Of a DNA stretch of 64,000 nucleotides, positions 1-8,328 are shown in pieces; the first letter of the stretch is position 1; every line of letters starts with the position of its first letter. The stretch comes from Siphonobacter sp. SORGH_AS_0500 (GTDB lineage: Bacteria > Bacteroidota > Bacteroidia > Cytophagales > Spirosomataceae): the NCBI RefSeq assembly GCF_002838835.1, contig NZ_NHPP01000008.1, forward strand, positions 212,123-276,122, written 5' to 3'. The notes beneath the pieces are model-generated. The model saw nothing but the letters and a program-made list of their open reading frames with translations, ran no database searches and had not been told where the DNA came from. The translations under genes were made by a program, and so were the position numbers.

Positions 1-2
1 AG

Positions 3-401
3 AAATCAACTTTTTTAAAGGAGAATATACTTCCCATGCAGGAATCCGGCCAGTTGAAATTTGTGGATCAGGAATCCTTTGGCACGGAAATAGAGCTACT
101 GACGATGAATGGGCATACCGAAAAAATGCTATTACCCAAAATCAAAGTAGGGGAGCAGACCGTAGTATTTACGGCCGATTTATTACCCACCTCGGCCCAC
201 GTGCCCATCAATTACGTAATGAGTTACGACATCCGGCCTCTGGATTCGATGATGGAAAAAGAGAAATTTTATGAACAAGCCCTTGCTGAAAACTGGATTC
301 TTTTCTCCGATCACGATCCGCTTCACGAAGCTCTGACCATTCAACAGACTGAAAAAGGGTATCGTTTGAAAGAAGCAGGACCCTTAACCGAATTCCTTTA
401 A
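3..401 (+). CDS. MBL-fold metallohydrolase, C-terminal part (5' truncated by window edge)
   Basis: The frame is open to the left edge, so the gene begins outside the window; the ATG at 36 is internal. The visible sequence resembles the C-terminal third of metallo-beta-lactamase-fold hydrolases: a strand with VVFTADLLPTSAHVP, then a YVMSYDIRPL segment, a helix, and a late LFSDHDP motif that commonly supplies a metal-ligand His/Asp in this fold. The HxHxDH site would lie upstream and cannot be checked. Substrate is unknown. It ends 15 bp before the next small gene, so the two may be cotranscribed. Confidence 0.75.
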   Translation, partial: KSTFLKENILPMQESGQLKFVDQESFGTEIELLTMNGHTEKMLLPKIKVGEQTVVFTADLLPTSAHVPINYVMSYDIRPLDSMMEKEKFYEQALAENWILFSDHDPLHEALTIQQTEKGYRLKEAGPLTEFL

Positions 402-416
402 ACCAAATAGTTAGCC

Positions 417-608
417 ATGAACCATTCGCAACAACCCGACGAAGACAACTTTATCCAACGAAATACAGCGGAAGGAGAAGAAGAAAAGAAAAGCAAGCCC
501 GAAGACATTCCGCAGGAAAATGTATTGCCTTTGAATCCAACATCTGAAGAGCCAGAGGAAGCAAAAAACGGCAATGATGATTTTGTAGAACGGAACGACG
601 AGGATTAG
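417..608 (+). CDS. small acidic hypothetical protein
   Basis: A 63-residue, strongly acidic, low-complexity protein rich in Glu, Asp, Asn and Pro with no hydrophobic core, so probably disordered. It starts 15 bp after the upstream hydrolase gene and is followed within 20 bp by a hairpin terminator, which supports its being the last gene of that transcript. I do not recognise a family. The alternative is a non-coding stretch of 3' UTR, but the clean frame and position favour a gene. Confidence 0.5.
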   Translation: MNHSQQPDEDNFIQRNTAEGEEEKKSKPEDIPQENVLPLNPTSEEPEEAKNGNDDFVERNDED

Positions 609-618
609 AAAGAATAAA

Positions 619-648
619 AAACGCTCCCGTGATGCACAGGAGCGTTTC
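619..648. terminator. intrinsic terminator
   Basis: Stem 619-627 / 639-647 (AAACGCTCC with GGAGCGTTT), preceded by an A-rich run. It closes the hydrolase/acidic-protein transcript. Confidence 0.7.
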
Positions 649-882
649 AAAATCTTAACCTCTAAACCTATTTATGATTCAAAGGTAGAGCGGAGAACAA
701 TGCTGAAATTTGTTATTCTATCAACTGTATGGTTTATACGTTAGACAGTAATTTTTGCCCCCAGAACGGTACATTATACGTCATAAAAAGTTCGGCATGA
801 AAGCTTGCATAAAATGCCAGGAGTTACTATCTTTGAATCAACCCCTCCTATCTCTCTGTTTGCAAAACCTGATAGGAGTTAA

Positions 883-917
883 GAAAGCCTGGCATGGTGT
901 CGGGCTTTCTTTTTTTG
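883..917 (+). terminator. terminator-like hairpin with T tract
   Basis: Stem AGAAAGCC (883-890) with GGCTTTCT (903-910), followed directly by a run of T. No plus-strand gene precedes it; the nearest one ends at 608. Confidence 0.55.
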
Positions 918-1237
918 TGGGTAGCCTATTTGTAAATAGAGACACGTAAAGGCACTTTTGACAGTTCTGCTGATAGGGCTTTGTGGGGTTGGCGGAGAGA
1001 TATGGGTTGGTTGGAAAAATATAAGCCCTTTCTTCGTATCGTTTTTCCCTTCTTCGATCGCAAGTAGAGATTAAGTATACTAGGTATAGTAGAACGAAAA
1101 GCATGTAAAAACTGCATTTCGTAGTCTGAAATCAACCATTAATCGAGAACCTAGGACAAACATGCCTTCTTTGCTGTACTTTAGCATCACTAAATCATTC
1201 AGATGAGTGGCGGCTTGGAAGAGTGATTTACAGAAAA

Positions 1238-1268
1238 AGCCTGCTTATGGAAATAAGCAGGCTTTTTT
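1238..1268 (+). terminator. strong intrinsic terminator
   Basis: Perfect 11-bp stem (1238-1248 with 1253-1263), GGAA tetraloop, then six T. Preceding A residues would allow function in both directions, but the next minus-strand gene ends about 100 bp away, at 1371. Confidence 0.7.
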
Positions 1269-1370
1269 GTATCATGATTAGCTTGGTAATTGTATATAGA
1301 AGCGGTTGAGCTATTAGGCAAGAAATCATAAGACATTTCAAAAGATTCTGTGAACCCTTAATGCAGTCAA

Positions 1371-1877
1371 TTAAGGTAAGTCCTTCCAGTTGATGTTAGA
1401 ATTAGTAAGGAGAGATTCTAACCAAGATCGCTCATGACTCACGAGTGTTCCGTAGTCAGTTGCGGAAGGAATATAAAGCTCAAAGAGGTAGTCGCATTCT
1501 CTTTTTAAAAGATCATAGCGTGTTTTTCCCTGGATTCGTTGAGGATCAAGATACGCAGGTGGCAGCCGATTGAGTTGAACCAGATTGATACCCTTATCTA
1601 GAGTAGGTAAAAGCTCTAAGAATTCAGGCGTTGGCAAAATAAAGTCAAAGTTTACTTGTCGGGCTTTAACGGTTAGATTCATTGAATCTTTGGCTACTGG
1701 TAGTTCAAAAGAATGCCAATCAGCATAGGGGAAGGTTTGATGATGGTGTACCCAAACCATTGAATAGTCTTCTCGAATCAAATGTTTGATAATGGCATTG
1801 GTAGCAAAATCAATAATGATTTGAAAATGCCCCGGATAGATTTCTCGAATAGTATTGATGTTGGCCTGCCAGTTCAT
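1371..1877 (-). CDS. hypothetical protein, 168 aa
   Basis: A soluble protein of about 168 residues without signal peptide or membrane segment and with mixed alpha/beta character. I do not recognise a family. Its setting, a solitary minus-strand gene in a row of orphan small genes bordered by dispersed repeats, is typical of accessory immunity or defence cargo, but that is inference from context only. Repeat A1 lies just upstream of its start. Confidence 0.6.
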   Translation of the reverse strand: MNWQANINTIREIYPGHFQIIIDFATNAIIKHLIREDYSMVWVHHHQTFPYADWHSFELPVAKDSMNLTVKARQVNFDFILPTPEFLELLPTLDKGINLVQLNRLPPAYLDPQRIQGKTRYDLLKRECDYLFELYIPSATDYGTLVSHERSWLESLLTNSNINWKDLP

Positions 1878-1929
1878 ACGTTAGAGCTTGGATTCAAATA
1901 AATACTAGGGCATTCACTATAGGCACACC

Positions 1930-2010
1930 CGTGTGAAAGGGTACTTGCTTGACCCTCCCCGGTAGTTAAAAGCGTTTGACCTACCCCCGGAGTATTTGCT
2001 AGGAGGTTTT
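1930..2010. repeat. dispersed repeat A, copy 1
   Basis: About 80 bp closely matching 29904-29984. The best conserved parts are GTGAAAGGGTAC, ACCCTCCCCGGTA, and GACCTACCCCCGG followed by a GGAGG-containing tail. It contains two imperfect direct copies of a TGACC..CCCCGG unit. Both copies precede a minus-strand gene's 3' end and a downstream copy of repeat B. Confidence 0.8.
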
Positions 2011-2032
2011 TGTATTAAACTAATTTGTGGTC

Positions 2033-2416
2033 TCAGATGATCTTCAAACGTTCAAGGATCGTATTGAGGAGTACTATCAGCCAAAAGGTTAACCCACTTA
2101 GCCAGATGATCCATGTGCAGACGTCTACGGCCTTGTACATGCGTTTCTGTTGAGAGGTGAACTTAGCCTGAGAATACTCATTTCTCAAAAACAGTTGGAT
2201 CTTCTCCCAGCTTGTAAGTGTAAAATAGGTAGAAGCAAAGGGCTTAACACGATCCGGGCTTAGACTCTGATCCAGGTTGTGCTTAAAATACATTTTAGCG
2301 AAGTATCCTACGATGAAGGTGAGCATGCTTAAGGCCCAGATACTTTGAAGGATGTTGATGAGCATGAGATGTGCTAGCCTAAGTGTGTAAATATAGGTAA
2401 TCCCCTCAATCGTCAC
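2033..2416 (-). CDS. small membrane protein, two predicted transmembrane segments
   Basis: 127 residues. One hydrophobic segment lies near the N-terminus (about residues 18-42) and one near the C-terminus (about 98-120), separated by a basic, soluble middle. The Met at residue 18 (position 2365) is an alternative start. No family is recognised. It sits exactly between repeats A and B, the slot occupied by a KilA-N remnant in the other repeat-bearing locus, so it may be exchangeable cargo. Confidence 0.6.
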   Translation of the reverse strand: MTIEGITYIYTLRLAHLMLINILQSIWALSMLTFIVGYFAKMYFKHNLDQSLSPDRVKPFASTYFTLTSWEKIQLFLRNEYSQAKFTSQQKRMYKAVDVCTWIIWLSGLTFWLIVLLNTILERLKII

Positions 2417-2530
2417 AGCCTACTAGATAGCTAACCCTAATCCGATAAACCGAAACTGCTTGATAATCACCGATATGATTTTTCCTCCGTGCAAGTTATT
2501 GGTCGTTAGTCATCACAAAGGGCCTCTACG

Positions 2531-2646
2531 GCGAACTATATAAGCTATCTGTCTGCTCGCTTTGCTCACTGCCAGCGGACTCGTTATAGGTGATTCGGAT
2601 GATCTATAAGGTGGGATTATTCCACCTTTTGCAAAAGGTAACTCTG
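2531..2646. repeat. dispersed repeat B, copy 1
   Basis: About 116 bp matching 30387-30501 at roughly 87 percent by eye. It starts with GCGAACTATATA, contains a conserved TTATAGGTGATTCGGAT block, and ends with a G/C hairpin plus a CTTTTGYAAAAG palindrome and AGGTAACTCTG. Confidence 0.85.
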
Positions 2647-2719
2647 GATTACCTTATAGGGTAATTAGAGAGTCCAAAGTTGGACTTTCCGTTTAAAAAG
2701 TGATTCAGGATCACCCTTT
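2608..2719. other. array of five short hairpins
   Basis: Successive inverted repeats at 2608-2628 (AAGGTGG/CCACCTT), 2625-2638 (CCTTTTGCAAAAGG), 2648-2665 (ATTACC/GGTAAT), 2671-2686 (AGTCCA/TGGACT) and about 2692-2719 (GTGAT/ATCAC core). The first two belong to repeat B; the rest are unique to this copy. Function unknown. Confidence 0.55.
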
Positions 2720-2741
2720 AAAGCAACGGCTGCTCTAAGGA

Positions 2742-2996
2742 CTAGACTATATCTTGAATGTCCTCTTCGTCTCTCAATGTATTAGGCAGGAACTCTTTAG
2801 CAGTCGTTAATATTTGTTCCCATTGCTCTAAGGTCAATACTACTTTTTCAGCTACGGGATAAATGGTAAGCGAAAGCTCCTGGTGGTCAGTAATGCCGAT
2901 TTCCATAAATGGATTGATCTGCTGTTCTTGAAAGAGTTCCAGATAAGGATAGGTTACGTTAATATCCCCTACCTTTTCAATGCGGATGGATGCCAT
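2742..2996 (-). CDS. small conserved-type hypothetical protein, 84 aa
   Basis: 84 residues, acidic, with the pattern YPYLELFQ..INPFMEIGI early and a W-containing helix plus AKEFLP near the end. This resembles small Bacteroidota proteins found in clusters of interbacterial-toxin immunity genes, but I cannot name the family. No signal peptide. It lies between repeats B and C and is transcribed away from the following plus-strand gene. Confidence 0.6.
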   Translation of the reverse strand: MASIRIEKVGDINVTYPYLELFQEQQINPFMEIGITDHQELSLTIYPVAEKVVLTLEQWEQILTTAKEFLPNTLRDEEDIQDIV

Positions 2997-3055
2997 GATT
3001 AATAGAATGAAGGGTAGTCAAAGGTAACGCAAACTTATAAGCCGTCAATGATGAG

Positions 3056-3110
3056 GTCAACTCAAAACTGAGTCGGCTGACTACCGGTTCTGGCGGCATT
3101 ATAATGTCTT
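3056..3110. repeat. dispersed repeat C, copy 1
   Basis: 55 bp matching 31247-31301 with about six differences. The core is TCAACTCAAA then CTGAGTCGGCTGACTA then GGCGGCATT. Both copies lie upstream of a plus-strand orphan gene, so C may carry a promoter or operator. Confidence 0.85.
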
Positions 3111-3166
3111 TTTGGGAGATATTTGAAAACATTCTATCTTGGCTTTTGTGACGATCTCCACCTGTT

Positions 3167-3760
3167 ATGTTTAAATACTTTATCCTTTACCCTTTACTGT
3201 TAATGGTGGATTGTAAGTCCAACTCTTCATCACCTGACTATTTTGATCGAAGTTTTATAGAGAGCTTCCCATCTGATTTTGATAAAGAGTCTGAACTTCC
3301 ACCACCGCTTGAAGATAAATTGGTCATTATAAGTGTAGCAAAGGATTTAAAAGTAATAACGGATGTATATAGCTTAAAGAAGCTTTACCAGAACAAGTAC
3401 TATAAAAGCTATTCTATCTATTATGATTATCTATATGATTGTTTTAATCAAAAGATATCTATTACATGTAATGAGGCAAAAGATATAGCTCTTCGTTGGC
3501 ATATGGTCTGGAACAAGCCTTTCAAATTAGATCAAGACATTGTTCAAACCTACCAAACTCACGGCTTAGAGTATTCATTAAATGCCTTTGGTGAAAGATC
3601 GAGAGCATTTCTGAATAATAAGGAAAAGATATACACGATGGGCAGGTGGCATTATGGTACAAAGGCTGCTACCTTTTTCTATCTCTGCTTTATCAATGGC
3701 GGTACCATGGCCTATGACGATTATGTAGGTCAATATTTTATCTCATTCCCTAGGCAGTAG
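3167..3760 (+). CDS. putative exported hypothetical protein
   Basis: 197 residues. The N-terminus (MFKYFILYPLLLMVDCKSN) looks like a short lipoprotein-type signal with Cys at about 16, although Asp before the Cys is not a standard lipobox. The rest is rich in Tyr, Lys and Asp with no recognised domain. It starts about 55 bp after repeat C1 and is followed by another small lipoprotein gene on the same strand. Probably cell-envelope accessory cargo; function unknown. Confidence 0.6.
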   Translation: MFKYFILYPLLLMVDCKSNSSSPDYFDRSFIESFPSDFDKESELPPPLEDKLVIISVAKDLKVITDVYSLKKLYQNKYYKSYSIYYDYLYDCFNQKISITCNEAKDIALRWHMVWNKPFKLDQDIVQTYQTHGLEYSLNAFGERSRAFLNNKEKIYTMGRWHYGTKAATFFYLCFINGGTMAYDDYVGQYFISFPRQ

Positions 3761-3842
3761 GCGAAAAGATCATTTAGAGTTAGGTTGCCTATTTTACACC
3801 CTAGACCATTCGATTAATATAACTTTTGATTATACAACACTA

Positions 3843-4283
3843 ATGGCTTTGAAGAAAACCCTCCTATTATTTTTAAGTACTATTTTGATCTTCTCCTGTG
3901 ATCGCTTTATGCCGGGTGGCTTTTGGCTAGAATATAAAAAGGAAAAAATTACTCAGAATTTCAGCGATCAAGGTCCTTGGGGAGGGTCTCGAACCATACT
4001 ATGGACAACATCTTCTAACCAAACTTTTACCAATGCAGTATCTTATGCGATCAACCACAACTGGACCTTCATCGATAGCGTTCATATTTCTGAGAACATA
4101 CCCATTTCTCAGTTATCAAGCCACTTTCCTAAGTGGTTCAACGATGGCGGTACTGTTTTAAGATTTACCTCAGAAATGCTAAATGTAGACTCAGATACAG
4201 ATAGTACTTACCTAGCAGAGGGTTACGTCATTTTCAATGAAACTAGAACTCAAATGGTGGTCTATCACAAATGGGGACAATAA
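3843..4283 (+). CDS. small lipoprotein, hypothetical
   Basis: 146 residues beginning with a clear lipoprotein signal: Lys-Lys, a hydrophobic stretch, and a lipobox ending LIFSC at about residue 19. The mature part has a GPWGGSRT segment and a FPKWFNDGG segment; no family is recognised. It lies 82 bp downstream of the preceding putative exported protein and converges on the minus-strand lipoprotein at 4317. Confidence 0.65.
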   Translation: MALKKTLLLFLSTILIFSCDRFMPGGFWLEYKKEKITQNFSDQGPWGGSRTILWTTSSNQTFTNAVSYAINHNWTFIDSVHISENIPISQLSSHFPKWFNDGGTVLRFTSEMLNVDSDTDSTYLAEGYVIFNETRTQMVVYHKWGQ

Positions 4284-4316
4284 CAGTTTAACATACAGAC
4301 ACTTATGCAACAAAAA

Positions 4317-4850
4317 TTATTCATGTATTATCTCAGGTGGTGGGGGCGGCGTAGGTAACCACAACCTACTTCTAAAATATACTTCTTCCGAGCTTTCTAC
4401 CAATTTTACCCTTCTTCTAGTTTCTTTTAGCCACTCAACCAAAGAGTCTAGCTCTTTAGGTGATTCATCCCTATGAACGTATATGGTCTTCGCAAAAGCC
4501 TTCGTTCTGATGTAAAATCTATACTCTCTTCCATCTTTGTAATCTTCATAATACCTACTATCCAATCTCTTGAAATCAATATTTTTCAGAAATAGATTGA
4601 GCGTATCTTGTTGATTACCAGATAGCGTGGAAAGGTAGTAGATACCTTCTTTAGGGGCGGTGGCACTGTCTGCTGTAAATTCGTATCTATTAAAATGATC
4701 TCTTAGCCAGACTTGATAGGACTCTGAAATCTTCATTGAAAAGTCAGTTTCAAAAGTGCTACTATAGGATAGTTCAATCTCTTCAAAGTTTTTGGACTGA
4801 CACCCCAATACAACAATTAGTAAAATTGCCCAACATATTCTTGTTTTCAT
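4317..4850 (-). CDS. lipoprotein with proline-rich C-terminus
   Basis: 177 residues. Signal peptide with lipobox ending VVLGC (Cys about 17), a mixed alpha/beta middle with an IYVHR...P.ELDSL..WL pattern, and a C-terminal tail containing PTPPPPP. The lipoprotein at 33226-33744 has the same layout: lipobox, a LWIHR strand, a late helix, then a PIPPPPP tail. Both lie in clusters of orphan genes. Possibly a DUF6438-like envelope protein, but that is a weak resemblance. Confidence 0.65.
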   Translation of the reverse strand: MKTRICWAILLIVVLGCQSKNFEEIELSYSSTFETDFSMKISESYQVWLRDHFNRYEFTADSATAPKEGIYYLSTLSGNQQDTLNLFLKNIDFKRLDSRYYEDYKDGREYRFYIRTKAFAKTIYVHRDESPKELDSLVEWLKETRRRVKLVESSEEVYFRSRLWLPTPPPPPEIIHE

Positions 4851-4913
4851 AGGCTACGAGTACTGCATTGGAAAAGTTAGATATACAAATAAAGATAGCA
4901 CTTATACTGTCCG

Positions 4914-5009
4914 TAACCTTTTACAAACGACCCTCTAGAAAATAGTAGATCCTAGCGGGTCGTTTTGTTTATAATCTTACTCTGTTGAAATTTAAAACCT
5001 TTGATTGAT
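4914..5009. repeat. dispersed repeat D, copy 1, containing a terminator
   Basis: Matches 8329-8422. Its core is a hairpin (AAACGACCC with GGGTCGTTT, extended by CTAG/CTAG) followed by TTTTGTTT, so it also works as a terminator-like element. The second copy has a decayed stem. Confidence 0.75.
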
Positions 5010-5408
5010 TTTTTACAGGTTCTCAGAAAACTCCGTAGAGGCGTTTAAATTACTTATACTAGTAGTGGAGTACAAATCAATCCTAAGCTAAAAGAAGGCA
5101 CAAATTCGGCGGTTTCTGAGAGGGCCAGAAGAATGCCAGGCTTACCCATTCAAAGCTATGGCAAAACTCAGGCCTTTTCACGAGTACTTTCCTCGACTGG
5201 TTACACTCAAGATTTCAAAAACTGGAAGGGGGGCCGCGGAACTGGGGGATGGCTTTTCTTTACTTTTCGTCTCTGAGAGCAATAGGTATTGATTTAAAAA
5301 GACAGCTCGACGCAAAGGCGTGAAAACGCCCTTTTAGTGTTTTAATGTTTTTACTGTTTATATTCTTTTTATTTGGTTGGGTATCCTCCGGGTTATCCTA
5401 CCGGTGTA

Positions 5409-5453
5409 CCTGCGGGTTATCCTACCGGTTTTATCGGCAGGTTAACCCGCAGG
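5409..5453 (-). terminator. hairpin downstream of the GNAT gene
   Basis: Perfect 11-bp stem CCTGCGGGTTA (5409-5419) with TAACCCGCAGG (5443-5453), with an inner CCG/CGG pairing. It sits 6 bp past the GNAT stop codon. There is no T tract, so termination is probable rather than certain. Part of this block recurs near 8533-8590. Confidence 0.5.
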
Positions 5454-5458
5454 TTACT

Positions 5459-6217
5459 TCACAGTAGCTCCGTAATCATTACGAAGGATCCGATGTACCG
5501 ATTTCGATCAAGAAAACCCTTTACCTTCTCTTCCTTCTGAGATAAACCATCTACACTCCAGTTTATCTGCCAGTCAGGATGAGCCGGATAAATGATAGGA
5601 AGCTTGAGGGTTCTAGTTTTCAGCTGAAACTTGAGATTCCATTGCCAGGCTGGATCACACTTCCTTGCTTCATGCGGTTCCTGATCCCATAGCTTAACCA
5701 CTTCCTTTGTACTTATCTTTTTAGCAGGTTTTAGATGAGGTACTATGATCTTATACATCTTGGGTCCCTCATGACTCCTTGTGTTCGTATGCTGCATAAC
5801 CTCCGGAGACCTGGTGAAGCCTAATCTCTTCCAAGCCTTTTCCGAGGCGGCCGGCACGCATCGCAACCACAACGCTACGGTTCCCTGAGCAACCAAATGT
5901 TGACAGAGCTCATTAAACATATGCTTCAGGTATCCTTTTCTACGGTAATCCGGATGTATTTCAGAAATGTCAATACCTGCACTAGAGTCCTCACCTCCCC
6001 CATGCCAGGTTATAAAACCGATGGCTTTTCTTCCTTCGAGAATAATGGCAATGCTTTTTTCATCATATGAGCTTTTTATAGAATTCCAGTTACAGTAGAA
6101 GCCTTCTTGAGTATTCCGCTCCTCCTCTTCTAACCATAAGCGGATTTGTTTTATTTGTCTTTCTGTTGGTCTGAATGACACGTTCATTTCTACTGCCATT
6201 TGTCGTGATTCATTCAA
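5459..6217 (-). CDS. GNAT family N-acetyltransferase
   Basis: 252 residues. Residues roughly 20-155 carry the GNAT fold: a GFITWHG strand, then ISEIHPDYRRKGYLKHMF, which includes the acetyl-CoA-binding R/Q-x-x-G-x-G/A type loop (here RRKGYL), and a late KAWKRLGFTR segment typical of motif B. About 100 extra C-terminal residues have no recognised domain. Substrate unknown. The Met at residue 11 is a possible alternative start. A decayed copy of the last quarter lies at 8599-8788, showing a local duplication. Confidence 0.8.
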   Translation of the reverse strand: MNESRQMAVEMNVSFRPTERQIKQIRLWLEEEERNTQEGFYCNWNSIKSSYDEKSIAIILEGRKAIGFITWHGGGEDSSAGIDISEIHPDYRRKGYLKHMFNELCQHLVAQGTVALWLRCVPAASEKAWKRLGFTRSPEVMQHTNTRSHEGPKMYKIIVPHLKPAKKISTKEVVKLWDQEPHEARKCDPAWQWNLKFQLKTRTLKLPIIYPAHPDWQINWSVDGLSQKEEKVKGFLDRNRYIGSFVMITELL

Positions 6218-6289
6218 TTCTTCAATTACAACGAACTTTTAATACCAGGCCTGACGCCTTAAGCATACATACTGTTGACTCTTCAAATT

Positions 6290-6328
6290 AAAGCATGGAT
6301 ATCAAGTAAATGATATCTATGCTTTTTT
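6290..6328 (+). terminator. intrinsic terminator
   Basis: 15-bp stem (6290-6304 with 6311-6325, one G-T pair), 6-nt loop, then T6. No plus-strand gene is annotated upstream, so it either serves an unseen transcript or acts on readthrough from the minus strand. The rest of 6218-6556 shows nothing supportable. Confidence 0.65.
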
Positions 6329-6556
6329 CTAAATAGCTTTCTCCTATACTCCCTGCCCACGTAAAACCTTTTATTTCATAGGAAATACGTGGGTATTACG
6401 TAGGTATTTAGCAAGCTCATCGAATGAAAGACAAGCTACCTAAAAATGGCGGGTTCGTAAATCCTGTAAGTAAGAAAATAGTCGACATTTTAAAACGAGT
6501 TTGCCTATTTAATTTGATCCTAAAATTGTCAACTATTTTTAGTGTAGTTGACAACG

Positions 6557-8245
6557 CTAAAGGCTCTTCTTATATAGTCGTAAGTCCCCTTTGGGGTTGA
6601 CTTTTTCTACTGCCCATCCTTCAGCTAAATCAATTTCATAGTCCTCTCCAATAATTTGGTGATCAGTAATCTGAATCGGTTTCGAAAAAATAAACGTTCG
6701 ACCATCAGGAGTTCCTAAGATGCCTGACACACCCAGCTTTTCCTTCGCTGGCAAGGTATGAAAGTTCCCGAAGTTTCGGCCCGTTGTGTTCGTGCCTATC
6801 AGATTTGAATACACCAGGCCACGATTACCTAGCACGAGTGTACCGTTCATGTCAAAACTGCGTGTAAAGACAGTATCGACTAAAGTAGCCTGCAAAGTAG
6901 GCTGATGAACGAATCGATTGGTATAGTACGCTAGATTAGCTTCGTTCTGTTGGTAACGAGCTAGTTCCTGACGGTGAATACTCAAATAGTTATTCCGACG
7001 GTTAGCCCGTTGGAAGGCCTGTTTATCAACCGAAATGGTTCGCTTGGTAAGCCGCTCATAGAGTGCCCGAAAATTGTAGATGTGGTCAAGAGGCTCTTTC
7101 CAGTTTAGGTGAAGGTAATCGAACAATAAGCCATAGGCCAGACCGGTCGCATAAGGAAAAGGACGGGTATACGTGGATGCTTCTTCCCGCATCGTCAGTT
7201 CCCGCATTGCTCGTTCGTACTTATCCGAATAAGTAGACAATTTGTAGCCCGTGTAGTTGGCCATTCCCTCTAGCGTTTCCAGTTGTAATTCCCCTTCTAG
7301 ATCGTTTTGATAAGCCTGTTGACGCACTTTTCGGTATCGCAGAGCATCCTCTATATACTGAACCACTAGCGTAGGCGTCTCTTGTTTACGAACGGCATTC
7401 AGTGCATTTCGCAAAGCCTGAAATTCTAAACGTAACAACTGACGAGCTTCATAGCGATCCAGGTAGTTGACCGGATTACCTAAAAACATTCGATGCTTAA
7501 ACTGGAGCAGGTGAAACAACTCATGAATAATCGTAGCACTACTATCACTTAAGTAGCTAGTCAGCACAATGGCGTACTGTTTCCCCAAATAGGGCTGTGC
7601 TGAGTTACTTTGACTTAGCTGGGTGGGCGTTACTTTCTTGGTGTACAAGACAGAATCGCTTGTCGTGCTTTCCGGTAACGGTTCCAGGCTATAAATGGTG
7701 TTATCCGTATCTAACACTAGGATCTGATTCGACCAGATGGGTTCACCCCACAACTGACCATTATCGGCCGCCAGGATTGCTTTGGCCTTTAAAAGCGAGG
7801 ATTTGATGCGGCCATAAGTCCGTGCAGGCAAGGTCCGTTTGTTTTCACGAGCCTGCTGAATGATGGCCGTCCAGGGTTCATTGTCACGCAAAGTCGTCAA
7901 ATCGGTGTCACTCAACAGATGGTCTACATTACTATAGAATCGATTGGTTACGAGATAGTTCAATAACTGAAACGCCTGTTCATGATCGCCTTGTAAGGCA
8001 TAGATACAGGCACCATCATAGAGTTGGCCACTTGGTAATCGATAGCCTTGCTTAGTAAACAACTGCCCAAAAAGTTGGCTTGCTTGAACGTATTTTTTCT
8101 GCTGATAGGCATTCATTGCTTCGGCGTACAGGTTGCGTTCTTGGGCAAATAGAGAGCTGTAAGATAAACACATGAGCAAAGTGCTTAGCAAGCTCCTCTT
8201 TATTAGGAATACAAAAGTCTTTTGCATAAGGTTAGTTTTGTACAA
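6557..8245 (-). CDS. exported TPR protein with HExxH zinc-protease motif
   Basis: 562 residues. An N-terminal signal peptide ends near LFAQ (about residue 35), followed by TPR-like helices (AMNAYQQKKYVQASQLFGQLF, ACIYALQGDHEQAFQLL). A zincin motif IIHELFHLLQ lies at about residue 240, giving the metal-binding H-E-L-F-H. The C-terminal part contains beta strands. Probably a periplasmic or surface metallopeptidase of unknown substrate. Solitary gene; Met 7 is an alternative start. Active-site Glu and both His are present, so activity is plausible. Confidence 0.7.
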   Translation of the reverse strand: MYKTNLMQKTFVFLIKRSLLSTLLMCLSYSSLFAQERNLYAEAMNAYQQKKYVQASQLFGQLFTKQGYRLPSGQLYDGACIYALQGDHEQAFQLLNYLVTNRFYSNVDHLLSDTDLTTLRDNEPWTAIIQQARENKRTLPARTYGRIKSSLLKAKAILAADNGQLWGEPIWSNQILVLDTDNTIYSLEPLPESTTSDSVLYTKKVTPTQLSQSNSAQPYLGKQYAIVLTSYLSDSSATIIHELFHLLQFKHRMFLGNPVNYLDRYEARQLLRLEFQALRNALNAVRKQETPTLVVQYIEDALRYRKVRQQAYQNDLEGELQLETLEGMANYTGYKLSTYSDKYERAMRELTMREEASTYTRPFPYATGLAYGLLFDYLHLNWKEPLDHIYNFRALYERLTKRTISVDKQAFQRANRRNNYLSIHRQELARYQQNEANLAYYTNRFVHQPTLQATLVDTVFTRSFDMNGTLVLGNRGLVYSNLIGTNTTGRNFGNFHTLPAKEKLGVSGILGTPDGRTFIFSKPIQITDHQIIGEDYEIDLAEGWAVEKVNPKGDLRLYKKSL

Positions 8246-8328
8246 AGACTCATATTCATGTTTAATGTTGCATCAGTAATCGGTGCCAAACATGCAAAAA
8301 TGAATTTAATAGAGAAGAGAGTTTATAA

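Larger units (their letters stand above)
649..1370. other. long intergenic region without a supportable gene
   Basis: About 720 bp with no convincing coding frame. It holds two plus-strand terminator-like hairpins (883-917 and 1238-1268), neither of which has an annotated plus-strand gene just upstream. Short untranslated transcripts may end here. No tRNA-like fold or long repeat was seen. Confidence 0.5.
4851..5458. other. intergenic region with repeat and hairpins
   Basis: About 600 bp. It holds repeat D1 (4914-5009), unique sequence with no gene from 5010 to about 5380, and a region of repeated CGGGTTATCC/ACCGGT units ending in a strong hairpin (5409-5453). Confidence 0.5.

Noticed and set aside
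36..77. MQESGQL similarity between the first gene and the fusion protein at 57657
   Set aside because: Only a few residues match and in the first gene the Met is internal; coincidence.
411..650. 79-aa minus-strand reading frame
   Set aside because: It lies opposite the acidic 63-aa gene and the terminator; its hydrophobic composition is the antisense of a Glu/Lys-rich gene, a common shadow.
838..1135. Two overlapping minus-strand frames (88 and 69 aa)
   Set aside because: They overlap each other in different frames, run through a terminator hairpin, and show no domain-like pattern.
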